A stretch of DNA of 64,000 bases, from assembly GCA_033239005.1 (NCBI GenBank), contig BSQZ01000015.1, positions 10,791,001 to 10,855,000 on the forward strand, given 5' to 3'. Positions 9,720 through 19,899 of this stretch are shown here, in pieces. The notes beneath the pieces are model-generated. The model had not been told where the DNA came from. It worked only from the letters and a program-made list of their open reading frames with translations, and did not search any database. This DNA is from Lamellibrachia satsuma (lineage: Eukaryota > Annelida > Polychaeta > Sabellida > Siboglinidae). Position 1 is the stretch's first letter; each line of letters begins with the position of its first letter. Position numbers and translations under genes: made by a program.

Positions 9720-11246
9720 GTACTGTATACGCCCTAAGAAGCATACATGCTCCAATAAGTGCAGGTACTGTATATGCCCTAAGAAGCATACATGCTCCAA
9801 TAAGTGCAGGTACTGTATACGCCCTAAGAAGCATACATGCTCCAATAAGTGCAGGTACTGTATACGCCCTAAGAAGCATACATGCTCCAATAAGCGCAGG
9901 TACTGTATACGCCCTAAGAAGCATACATGCTCCAATAAGCGCAGGTACTGTATACGCCCTAAGAAGCATACATGCTCCAATAAGCGCAGGTACTGTATAC
10001 GCCCTAAGAAGCATACATGCTCCAATAAGCGCAGGTACTGTATATGCCCTAAGAAGCATACATGCTCCAATAAGCGCAGGTACTGTATATGCCCTAAGAA
10101 GCATACATGCTCCAATAAGCGCAGGTACTGTATATGCCCTAAGAAGCATACATGCTCCAATAAGTGCAGGTACTGTATACGCCCTAAGAAGCATACATGT
10201 TCCAATAAGTGCAGGTACTGTATACGCCCTAAGAAGCATACATGCTCCAATAAGTGCAGGTACCGTATACGCCCTAAGAAGCATACATGCTCCAATAAGT
10301 GCAGGTACTGTATACGCCCTAAGAAGCATACATGCTCCAATAAGTGCAGGTACTGTATACGCCCTAAGAAGCATACATGCTCCAATAAGCGCAGGTACTG
10401 TATACGCCCTAAGAAGCATACATGTTCCAATAAGCGCAGGTACTGTATACGCCCTAAGAAGCATACATGTTCCAATAAGTGCAGGTACTGTATACGCCCT
10501 AAGAAGCATACATGCTCTAGTAAGTGCAGGTACCGTATACGCCCTAAGAAGCATACATGCTCTAGTAAGTGCAGGTACCGTATATTCCCTAAGAAGCATA
10601 CATGCTCCAATAAGTGCAGGTACCGTATACGCCCTAAGAAGCATACATGCTCCAATAAGTGCAGGTACCGTATACGCCCTAAGAAGCATACATGCTCCAA
10701 TAAGTGCAGGTACCGTATACGCCCTAAGAAGCATACATGCTCCAATAAGTGCAGGTACCGTATACGCCCTAAGAAGCATACATGCTCCAATAAGTGCAGG
10801 TACTGTATACGCCCTAAGAAGCATACATGTTCCAATAAGTGCAGGTACTGTATACGCCCTAAGAAGCATACATGCTCCAATAAGTGCAGGTACTGTATAC
10901 GCCCTAAGAAGCATACATGTTCCAATAAGTGCAGGTACTGTCTACGCCCTAAGAAGCATACATGCTCCAATAAGTGCAGGTACTGTATACGCCCAAAAGA
11001 GGCATACATGCTCCAATAAGTGCAGGTACTGTATACGCCCTAAGAAGCATACATGTTCCAATAAGTGCAGGTACTGTATACGCCCTAAGAAGCATACATG
11101 CTCCAATAAGTGCAGGTACTGTATACGCCCTAAGAAGCATACATGTTCCAATAAGTGCAGGTACTGTATACCCGCTAAGAAGCATACATGCTCCAATAAG
11201 TGCAGGTACCATATTTGCCCTAATAAGCATACATGCTCTAATAAGC
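9715..11246 (+). repeat. 45-bp minisatellite carrying the exon's donor site, about 34 copies
   Basis: Each unit starts tgcaggtactgtatacgccc and ends catgctccaataag. The first copy overlaps the last five exon bases (TGCAG), so every unit repeats the sequence tgcag-gtac around the donor. Some copies carry gtaccg instead of gtactg. Read in the exon's frame each unit is YCIRPKKHTCSNKCR with no stop; the frame stays open until an extra base near 10995 leads to a stop at about 11017. Three other frames also stay open, so openness follows partly from the period. Confidence 0.96.
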
Positions 11247-11252
11247 GTACCC

Positions 11253-12381
11253 CAGGGCATCATCTTTGAGGCGATCGATCACTCTCGCTCTCTATCGCTC
11301 GCGCAAATCAATAATCTAGGGAGCGATTTATCGCTCGCGTCAATAGTTAAAATCGCTCGCTGCCTGCTAGTGTTCGTCTTGACAAGTAGTTTCTGGTGTA
11401 TTAGATTCACTAGGAAAGTCTAACCTCTTTATAACGCAGTGTTCGGGCTCCAATATTCGGAGTTCACGTATCATCCGTCACCAGCAATGGCGATCGCGGC
11501 CCGCTGCACCAAGATTGAATGAACGCCATCGAAGCTGTGCTGGCCACCCGGTTTATAAAAAAGTTATCAAATGAGTGGACTAACGTCTTTCACTACGATC
11601 TGATTGACCGACTACGCTGTAATGGTAATCAAAAATAATAACCTGGATCTGAACTACCGAAAATGTATATGAGTTGACACGGAGTGTAAAAGTTGATTAG
11701 ACATTGAAAACGATAATTTTAGGAATTGTTCCACTTCGTCTTTCAACCGCTCTGAACACATAAATTCACAATGCACATCTCCAGTACCACTTAACATTGA
11801 TTCACTGTTTCATGTGCGGATGACAAATTCGTATTTTTGTGCACCGAGTTTGAGTTGTGCATTTGGCATTATGATGCAGTGGAAGCATGCCATTTCATCC
11901 CTGTGTATATTGGTGTTGCCTACTAAGCTGCATTTATAAGTTATGACTATACAGCTAATTCTTACACGTGGCGTATTTGTGAAGCTCAATTGCAATTTTC
12001 AAACTGCCTAAGGGAAGTCGCGCACGAGACCAGTAGGCAGTACCGTGACCCTGTCATGGCCACGGCCCGGGCACAGTACACTGCCACTGGCCTTGCCTAG
12101 GCTACGCCTACGTTAATTGGTGACATGTTGCAATTCAAAACCGTTTCACCAATTGCAATGTATGTGGTTTACTAAAGTAAACATTTATTTTTTGTACAAA
12201 AGTCGGCACCAACAAGCACCAATTAAACTTTCATGGCGACAACTACAGAATCAGAATGGGAAATTGTGGCGCCACCACACAGTAAAAAAAAAACAACTTA
12301 CAAATCGCTCACCTGAATTAATTTGGCATATTTAGGCGAGCGATTTATCGCTCGCCTGTTGTTTTCAAATGTGAAGCCCTG
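11253..12381. mobile_element. Non-autonomous DNA transposon, copy 1 (hAT-like ends)
   Basis: Related along its length to 18109-19207. Imperfect terminal inverted repeats: the left end begins CAGGGCATCATCTTTGA, and the right end read backwards begins CAGGGCTTCACATTTGA. The motif ATCGCTCGC recurs near both ends (about 11303, 11330, 11352 and 12347). At 12334-12357 it forms a near-perfect hairpin (AGGCGAGCGAT, two T, ATCGCTCGCCT). The flanks gcgtaccc and gtacaccc agree at five of eight positions, the rest being transitions, a possible decayed 8-bp target duplication. No transposase frame is present. CAGGG ends with an 8-bp duplication are typical of hAT elements, hence the tentative class. Confidence 0.75.
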
Positions 12382-14717
12382 GTACACCCAATTTTTTGGC
12401 GATATTTTGCAAATCCAGGTTGCATGGTTGTATGTCCCATGGCAATAGCCAACGCGGTATTTTTTCATTCTGCAACTAGAGGTTGATCACTAGAGATCAG
12501 TGTTTATGTCGAACTGACAGCATCAGCTGTGGTCATAGCATCATACAAAATGAGGGATTTATTCTCTAAATAATAATTGGATAGTTATGCTAACCTTGCA
12601 TACGTGAACCAAAACGTGAACGAAATTAGGCAACTATAATTTCCTGTCCATCGATGTCACAGTTCAGCGACAACAGACAAACTTTCACTCCCATCAAATA
12701 TTTATCAATATCAGCAGACCTTGCACTGCTCTGGTTAGGCAAAGTCAGTCGCCATACAATTTTTTTCTATCTGGCTGTTGCTGTTGTATAGGCGAAGATC
12801 TCCCTCATGATAATCGTACGCATTTTTATGAAACGTGAAACCTTACAAAACGCCATAAACAGAGCAATAAACACGTATTTCATGTCTGTATGTATTCTTA
12901 TATGTATATCACTAAAGTTACCTGACAATAACCATGTAAAAGTGTGAAATAAAAGTACTCATAAGTAATTATTTGAAGCACATTTCTTCAGTGTCTTGAA
13001 GTGTTGGTCGTATGTCACAGAATATACATGTGAAACGGTTAGTGTGTATCGGTTTTAAAACTTAAGTTTTTAGTTCCGTAGCCATTTGGCTACGGAAAGC
13101 CCAAATCGGCGCTTACATAAATCCCGCCGTGGACACCCGCCCCAGAGAACAAGAGTGGGGCGGACGAGCCTGCCTATGCTCTGGTATCCTTTTTGACAAT
13201 CTGTGAATGTATAAATGTCTGGTAGTTCCAAACAACATTCATAGGTAGTTTTAGACACAAAGTAACCACGAAGCGATATGCTGTTAGCATGCTCGCATGA
13301 CGAGACAACCATGGTGCCATCTAGCGAGTCTACTGTACGGAGTGTAGTAAGGGACCGCTTAGTATTTATTCAGTTGCAAGAAGCATCTTGGTGTAGCTGA
13401 GCGGAACAATTGAGCGATGGAAAAACATTATTTTCATGAGTTTTTGTATGGATATTATTTTTAACCAGCCAATATTTTATAAATACACTTTCACAATGCC
13501 ACTCGCCTCTTGAACTGAACAATTACGTCAATTGGCGAATGGGAAGGACGATCGAGTCGGAGATTCGGCAGTGATGCAGCATTTTTGAATTCATGTTTTG
13601 TAAAATTTCTTATGGTAAATATGCTACATAAATAAAGATTAAAGCACAATAATAATAATATTAATGTGCTTTAATCGTTATTTACTTTATTGTCAATATA
13701 GATGTACTTTGATTTTAAAGTTCTGAGGATCGAGGTAATTTTAATTATCCGGAAACGCCAACTAGCCACATATAAATTAACTGCTGAAACTCATTGTACG
13801 CTTCATTTAAAATAAGTATCGGTCCCCAGGAAATTGTGTTACACTACTCCACCAGATGGTGCTGTAAAGATGTGAATGAGGATCGCAGACTGACTTCCAA
13901 CATAGATGTAAACAATACAATACAATAAAAAACTTCTGTTGCGCTAAAGTCTCCAGGAAACCCAAACTCAGCAGCACACCAAAACAAAAGAGTTAGTCAG
14001 TTCTAGTCAGTTTAACGCAGAGGAGCTATGGACTATACGCGAGTTTAAACTGCGAAATGTTACTATATTTCCTGCCAACTTAACGTTACTGGGAAGGTAT
14101 TGGCATTTCATTGCTTTGGACAGTTCTTTTGAGAAGCACACGTGAATTACATTGCTGACTTACGACCAGTGTCAATGACAATAAAAGTCAATGTGGTTTC
14201 TTCAGTCATCGGTTCTAGTGGCACTAGCCAGTTGTGCGCCCAGGGCTGCATGTCATCCAATCGAGTCGTCAACATCGTCTTGATCTACAAACTTAGGTGT
14301 ACGCTTATTAGAACACATTTCATGAAATTTTTTTGTGTTTATTTTTTTTTAACGTACTGTACTCTTGTTAGGATGAATACAGTGTTTTTTTTTACAATTT
14401 AGTAATGCCTTTGTCATTTCTTAGCTTAATTTCCACTATAGTGATTGCATTATATTTTAATGAAATCATCCACAGATATATACTGTACTTTTATAAACTC
14501 TTATAATAATAAAAGGGTGTATGCTATTTGAATAAGATAGTGTTGTCAGTGAGATTGTTTGCATGTCACTTTGTGTCAGGAGAATATTGGGAACCTTTGT
14601 AACATCAAGCAATTTATTGGCAAACCTGTATTTTCTACCAAGATAACAATACTGTTTTATATCAGCTCATTCAAAGTTTGCTATTTTATTGCAATTGTTG
14701 AATGTTTCTGTTGACAG
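12382..14717 (+). other. Intron remainder with two hairpin-forming inverted repeats
   Basis: 2.3 kb of intron between transposon copy 1 and the acceptor gttgacag. It contains inverted repeats at 13074-13097 (stem ttccgtagcc, loop attt) and 13138-13162 (stem cgcccca, 11-base loop). Sequence around 13295 (accatggtgccatctagcg) resembles 7768, and 13847 (ccaccagatggtgc) resembles it inverted, so part of this stretch may be an old dispersed repeat. No coding similarity recognised. Confidence 0.55.
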
Positions 14718-14822
14718 CCCCACCAAAGGCCCCTGCTGTAACAGCACTTGTGAGTTGATTACAGCCACAATGAACATAACATGTGCTGAGGACACTGAAT
14801 GCAGTCACGCTGTCTCTTGCAA
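14718..14822 (+). CDS. ADAM10: ADAM10 exon, disintegrin/Cys-rich domain
   Basis: Acceptor gttgacag. With the carried AG it reads SPTKGPCCNSTCELITAT, then MNITCAEDTECSHAVSC and two bases (AA) of Asn. It matches SPSQGPCC and the CRxDSDC stretch of ADAM10. NST and NIT are possible N-glycosylation sites. The exon ends at the U12-type donor atatcctttt, not at a GT; reading on reaches a stop codon (TAG) at 14836. Confidence 0.93.
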
Positions 14823-15886
14823 ATATCCTTTTGAATAGTCTTGTTTGGTTTGTAATAGTCTTGTATGTAAACGTTTTCATGTAAAGTGATTGTCATCCAG
14901 TGGCTATAGCAAGGAACATACAGGCCATATTACATGAACCAAAACCAAAAAGCACATTTTGTCTAAGTTTGTAGGTTTACAATATGTGGCCATCATAAGC
15001 TGGTGCTGTCATTTTCCGTTGAAAATATGTCCTCTCCACAACACCAACATCCCAATGACAAACAGTAATTAACCAGTGGTTAGTACACAATATGATATTC
15101 CACTACCAGAGTCAACAGGTTTTCAGATATATTTAAACATGGTTCTAACTGCCCTTGTGAATTTATGTGTGTTAAATGGAATGTCCTCTCCAGACTAACA
15201 TCAAACAGCATACAAATGTATAGATAACTATGTTCAATGTCCCTGCTTTGGCTATGTTGGAGTAGACAGACATTATCTAATGTGTCTACAATATGGAAAA
15301 CTGGGAAATGTTCTGGGGAGGACATTTGTTTAATGCATTTGTTATAATATGATCTCCTATAACTATGGTAAAAAATGTTGAATACATTTACAGCTCTGTT
15401 GAGATGTCAGTAAAACATAGCAATGTATTTAGCCTGTTGTATCAATGTATTTTGCTAATATTGGAAAATAATGAGAGTAGTTGAGAATTTCAGGTAATTT
15501 TCACCTTGTTTTCCATGTTATAAGAAGCGTGCAAGCCAGCAAATGTGAACTATAAGGAAAATATAAAAAAAAATCCAGTACAGTAAGCATTTTTATTTAG
15601 TAATTGTTATTCCATGTTGTTGTAGAGTTAAGAATTTTAATATGGATCAGTTACCACACTAACATATATGTTAAGCAAATGTCCTCTCCAGAACCTTTAG
15701 GCATTACTGTTATAGTATGATATCTTACAATTATGGTCGACGTTTTGAATACATTTGAAGCTCTGATGAAAAGTCAAGACAAAGATATGATTAACATGAG
15801 ATTGTTGAAAGTCCCAAAGTGATGACATTGCACACATGTCATGTAACATAGAGTTGGGCCAAGGTGTTGTCCTTAATGATTGTCAC
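14823..15886 (+). other. U12-type AT-AC intron
   Basis: Begins atatcctttt, the consensus 5' site of AT-AC introns removed by the minor spliceosome. It ends tgtcac. At 15869-15877 lies gtccttaat, matching the U12 branch consensus TCCTTRAY, with the branch A 10-11 bases from the 3' end, the expected spacing. Joining at these ends gives C-N-G-S-S-A-L-C-P, the conserved ADAM10 CNGxxALCP. No GT donor near 14822 or AG acceptor near 15886 gives this. The body contains several tgtcctctcc motifs in both orientations (15027, 15181, 15678; inverted near 15313) and two related ~80-base stretches (about 15340 and 15705). Confidence 0.9.
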
Positions 15887-15971
15887 TGGTTCTTCTGCAC
15901 TGTGCCCAAAAGCAGGCCCAAAGGCCAATAAGACTGCATGCAATGAGGACACACAGATCTGTCTGTCTGGG
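15887..15971 (+). CDS. ADAM10: ADAM10 exon, Cys-rich domain
   Basis: Starts after the AC end of the U12-type intron and completes Asn. Reads GSSALCPKAGPKANKTACNE, then DTQICLSG, before donor gtgagt in phase 0. It matches CNGFTALCP and TDCNRHTQVCING of vertebrate ADAM10. NKT is a possible N-glycosylation site. Confidence 0.93.
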
Positions 15972-16799
15972 GTGAGTTATCACAGGACCCCTGTATGTCT
16001 CATGCTGTTTCACTTGGTATACTTGGACACAGCAGTGGTTCAATCACTGTAAATTACTTTCCTCATACATCTTATGAGTCTACCTACCACATTGTGCATT
16101 TCCCATATGCAGTAAGGATTTTGGGGATGGCTGTATAGCATTTGTATACAGATTTATTTAAAATGGAAAAATTCTGATGAAGTAAAGTATTTTAGTATAA
16201 CATGAATGACAAACATATAACAGTCAAAACACTACTGTTTTTAGATGCTAGGTAAATTTCCAGCTTTATCAAGAAATGGTGATGAGACCTCCTTCTGAGA
16301 CCTCCTCCTGCTCATCATCTGACACCTCCTCCAGAGACCTGCTCATCGTCTAATACCTCCTCCAGAGACCACCTCCTGCTCATTGTCTGAGACCTCCTGC
16401 CCATCGTCTGAGACCTCCTCCTGCTCATTGTCTGAGACCTCCTGCCCATCGTCTGAGACCTCCTCCTGCTCAACGTCTTTGACTTATGACATTTAACTAC
16501 AAACAGCCCTGTCTTGAGCTAACACAGGAGTGGTTTATTTTTCTTCTGTAGAATTAGTGATTCCACAGCAGGTATTTTCCACTTCCCTGTGAGGGGTCTT
16601 TTACTTCACTGCCAAAAATAATTTTCTTATGCAAGAAGACCTCATATTGCTCATCCTCTTGAGATCACCCAAGACTTCCTCCTGCTTGTCCTCCTGAGAC
16701 CTCCTCCTGAGACCTCCCGAGGCCTTCTTTCAAGACCTCCTCCCAAGACCTCCTGCTCATCCTCCTGAGAAGATAATCATACTTTGGCCTTCTGTGTAG
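15972..16799 (+). repeat. Intron with degenerate CT-rich repeats (16281-16485, 16656-16775)
   Basis: GT-AG intron, donor gtgagt, acceptor tgtgtag. Two blocks are built from variants of gagacctcctcctgctcatc with spacers such as gtctgagacctcctgcccatc. The second block ends about 25 bases before the exon and gives a long pyrimidine-rich stretch there. Copies vary too much for a single period. Confidence 0.85.
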
Positions 16800-16917
16800 A
16801 TTTGTACCAGCTCAATATGCAAGAAGATTGATAATAACGGCTGGGACCAATGTTACATGACAGAGAAGGAAGGGAAGAAGGTTGACAGATCTAACATGTG
16901 CTATGTCGCTTGCACCA
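16800..16917 (+). CDS. ADAM10: ADAM10 exon, Cys-rich domain
   Basis: Acceptor ctgtgtag, donor gtgagt. Reads ICTSSICKKIDNNGWDQC, then YMTEKEGKKVDRSNMCYVAC and Thr plus one base. It corresponds to the ADAM10 segment with CAGSICEKYGLEECTC and ELCHVCC. An AG at 16810 (taccag) was rejected because it gives a stop in the required phase. MCYVAC replaces the usual CHVCC: one Cys of the pair is Ala here. Confidence 0.9.
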
Positions 16918-17283
16918 GTGAGTTACCACCATCTCTTTCACGCCAGTTGACATCGTGATGTTCAAACAATTTCCTTCAGTTATTCCATCATTTCAGTGCA
17001 TTCTGCAGGCTGTTATTTGTAAATCATTGCAAAATTATTTCTAAGTTCATTTATTAATAGGTTAGTGAGGTTGTGTCTTGATCATGTTACTGAATATAAA
17101 AATGTTTTTTTCTGTATTACTGCAATTACTGATTCCGTCACACCTGTTATTCTAGGAATCAAGAAGTTCCTTTTGGTACCTCAAATAACTCTCTAATATT
17201 GACACTATTTGGCAGTGATAGATGAAATGATACACGAAATGATAGGTTAAAGACTTATGACAATGCATGTTGTTTTGTGACAG
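16918..17283 (+). other. Intron, no internal feature seen
   Basis: GT-AG intron, donor gtgagt, acceptor tgtgacag. AT-rich with a short local repeat (gatgaaatgatacacgaaatgat near 17221). No array. Confidence 0.8.
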
Positions 17284-17403
17284 ATCCTGACACCCAAACA
17301 TGTGTCAGCTCTGCGGACAAAGCTGCCATAGCAGATCCGAAGAACAAAAACTTCAAGGATTTGTTGGATTCGTTGAGAAAGGAGAACATTAAACTTCAGC
17401 CAG
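17284..17403 (+). CDS. ADAM10: ADAM10 exon, Cys-rich domain/stalk
   Basis: Completes Asn, then PDTQTCVSSADKAAIADPK, then NKNFKDLLDSL and RKENIKLQP, plus one base of Gly at donor gtactt. It matches the weakly conserved ADAM10 segment DPSTCAST to ITLQPG. The last 20 bases, gaacattaaacttcagccag, are also the start of the tandem unit that follows. Confidence 0.9.
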
Positions 17404-17828
17404 GTACTTACAGTTCACTGACAGCAGTTGTAATCTGAACATTAAACTTCAGCCAGGTACTTACAGGTCACTGACGGCAGTTCTAATCTGAACATTAAAC
17501 TGCAGCCAGGTACTTACAGTTCACTGACGGCAGTTCTAATCTGAACATTAAACTGCAGCCAGGTACTTACAGTTCAATGACAGCAGTTCTAATCTGAACA
17601 TTAAACTTCAGCCAGGTACTTACAGGTCACTGACAGCAGTTCTAATCTGAATATTAAACTGCAGCCAGGTACTTACAGTTCACCGGCAGCAGTTCTAATC
17701 TGAACATTAAACTTCAGCCAGGTACTTACAGGTCACTGACGGCAGTTCTAATCTGAACATTAAACTGCAGCCAGGTACTTACAGTTCACTGACAGTTCAA
17801 TGACAGCAGTTCTAATCTGAATATTAAA
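17384..17828 (+). repeat. 53-bp minisatellite carrying exon end and donor, about 8 copies
   Basis: Unit of 53 bp: gaacattaaacttcagccag (the last 20 exon bases), then gtacttacag, then ttcactgacagcagttctaa and tct. About eight copies follow, some with ctgcagccag for cttcagccag and ggtcac for ttcac. Each copy repeats the exon end with an intact gtactt donor. 53 is not a multiple of three, and reading through the true donor meets a stop (TGA) within the first unit. Confidence 0.95.
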
Positions 17829-18108
17829 AGCTGTTTAACAAGACTAATACACAACAGTACATGGCATCATATTCTTCTGATTTATTATTCACATTACCTT
17901 GTTCCCTTGCTCATACATGTAGCTTATGAATCAGTCAATATGACCTGAGTTGACAGGGTTGTAACAGGCTTTGCATTTGGCCTTTTTGAAAGTACATTGT
18001 GTCATAAAGGCATTCATCTTATATACTGTGCCTGTTTGAATAAGTCAGTTAAAGTTTAATTTAATCCTCACTGAAATACATATGTACATGAATCCCAAAA
18101 TAGATTGT

Positions 18109-19207
18109 CAGTCCATAATGTTTGAGGCGAGCGATCGATCTTGCTCCCTATCGCTTGCACAAATCAATAATCTAGGGAGCGATTTATCGCTCTTGTCAAT
18201 TGCTAAAATCACTCGCTGTCTGCAAGTGTTCATCTCAACAAAGAGTTTCTTGAGTATTAGATTCACTAGGAAAGTATACCGTCTTTATAATGCAGTGTTC
18301 AGGGCCCAATTGCAAGAACACCGTCAAAGTCACGATTTGCTGGCTGCGCAGTTATCAAATGAGTGGACTAGCGTCAATGTGTATTATGTTTAAATGTCAC
18401 ATGCTGTTGTATGTCGAACTGAATAGAGTACATGTATATGTACAGTTACGGAATAAATGAGGGACCAACAGTAGTTCGCTACGATCTAATTGACCGACTA
18501 TACTGTAATGAGAATTTAAAATAATAACCTGGATCTGAGCTTCCGAACAAGCATATGAGTTGACATGGAGTGTAAAAGTTGATTAAATATTGAAAAACGA
18601 CAATTTTAATAATTGTTCCACTTTGTCTTTCAACTGCTCTGAACACGTAAATTCACGACGCATATCTCTGGTACTACTTAATATTCATTTACTGTTTCAT
18701 GTGCGGATGATGAATTCATATTTTTGTGCACCGAGTTTGAGTTGAGCGTTTGGCATTATGATGCAATGGAAGCCATTTCAGCCCAGTTTATATTGTTTGT
18801 ATTGGTGTTGCTTGCTAAGCTGCACTTATGACTATATATCTGATTCATATACGAGGCATATTTGTGAATTTCAATTGCAATTTTCATGCAAACCGCCTAA
18901 GCGAAGTTGAACACGAAACTAATGCCGTGGCCAGTGCACTGCCACAGGCACGGCACACTGGCCTTGCCTACCATGATCAATGACATGTTGCAATTCAAAA
19001 CCGTTTCACCAATTGCAATGTATGGGGTTTACTAAAGTAAACATTTATTTCATTATGCAAAAGCTATAGCATCAATAAGTACCAATTAAAATTTCATGGC
19101 GACGTAACAGCAGAATCTGAATTAGAAATGGTGGCAAAAATCGCTCACCTAAATTAATTTGGTGAGCAATTTATCGCTCGCCTGTTAGTTTCAAACGTGA
19201 AGCACTG
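18109..19207. mobile_element. Non-autonomous DNA transposon, copy 2 (hAT-like ends)
   Basis: Second copy of the element at 11253-12381, same orientation. Left end CAGTCCATAATGTTTGA; the right end read backwards starts CAGTGCTTCACGTTTGA. The 6-base direct repeat gattgt abuts both ends (18103-18108 and 19208-19213), a likely target-site duplication. It has an extra ~90 bases relative to copy 1 around 18375-18470. The 103-codon open frame at 18082 crosses the left end and shows no transposase features. It lies in the intron 17404-19391. Confidence 0.8.
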
Positions 19208-19391
19208 GATTGTGTTTGTGTTAGAAACTTGAATGAATGATTAATTACTGATAGTCTGTGAGTGTGGGCCATATCAGTGCAGCAGTCAGTATTGTCGCCT
19301 TTATGTACATAGATGTACTTCTCTGTAAAACTGAAGTGTACATGTTGGGTGACATACTAAGCTTATGTGTCATTGTCATCGCATGTCATAG

Positions 19392-19531
19392 GTGCGCCGT
19401 GTGATGACTACCGCGGCTACTGTGACGTCTTCCAGAAGTGTCGGGGCATTGACTCAGACGGCCCACTCGCTCGCCTCAAGAAACTCCTATTGAGTCCTGA
19501 AACACTCGACAAAGTCAAGGACTGGATCATT
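19392..19531 (+). CDS. ADAM10: ADAM10 exon, membrane-proximal domain
   Basis: Acceptor gtcatag, donor gtaagt. With the carried G it reads GAPCDDYRGYCDVFQKCRG, then IDSDGPLARLKKLLLSPETL and DKVKDWII. It matches GSPCNDFRGYCDVFMRCR and DADGPLARLKK of vertebrate ADAM10 almost residue for residue. Ends in phase 0, immediately before the membrane segment encoded by the 22990 exon. Confidence 0.97.
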
Positions 19532-19572
19532 GTAAGTCATCGTCCTTGTGTCCTGTTGTCAACCGTCTTGTT

Positions 19573-19899
19573 ACCCATCCATCCAGCCATCCATCAACCC
19601 ACCAACCAACCCATCTGACCATCAATGCATCCATTCATCCATCAGTCCACCCATTCATCCATCAACCCATCCATTCATCCATCAACCCACCCATTCATCC
19701 ATCAACCTACCAACCCACCCACTCGCCTATCAACCCACCCATTCGTTCATCAGTCCACCCATTCGTCCATCAACCCACCCATCCATCCATCAACCCATCC
19801 ATCCATCCATCCATTAACCCACCAACCCACCCATCCGTTCTTCAATCGTCCATCATTCCACCTACCCATCCATCCATCCATCCATCCATCAACCCACCA
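19573..19899 (+). repeat. Degenerate ccat/caaccc microsatellite
   Basis: Run of ccatccatccatcaaccc variants near the start of the intron 19532-22989. The three plus frames and one minus frame stay open (up to 132 codons) because of low complexity, not coding. Confidence 0.95.

Noticed and set aside
9611..11269. 552-codon plus-strand frame (repeating GTVYALRSIHAPISA) and 462/400-codon minus-strand frames
   Set aside because: Shadows of the 45-bp array in frames other than that of the ADAM10 exon.
13070..13312. 80-codon minus-strand frame over the hairpin region as a small gene
   Set aside because: No similarity recognised and no conserved start context; the local GC content is explained by the inverted repeats.
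14836..15880. Reading the 14718 exon through to the TAG at 14836, or starting the next exon at the ATG near 15878
   Set aside because: Both lose the conserved CNGSSALCP segment that the AT-AC junction restores exactly.
16801..16810. Acceptor taccag at 16810 for the ICTSSIC exon
   Set aside because: In the required phase it gives a stop within a few codons; the AG at 16799 keeps the frame and the conserved Cys.
18082..18393. 103-codon open frame as a transposase fragment
   Set aside because: It starts outside the element and no catalytic or zinc-finger motif is visible; copy 1 does not keep a comparable frame.
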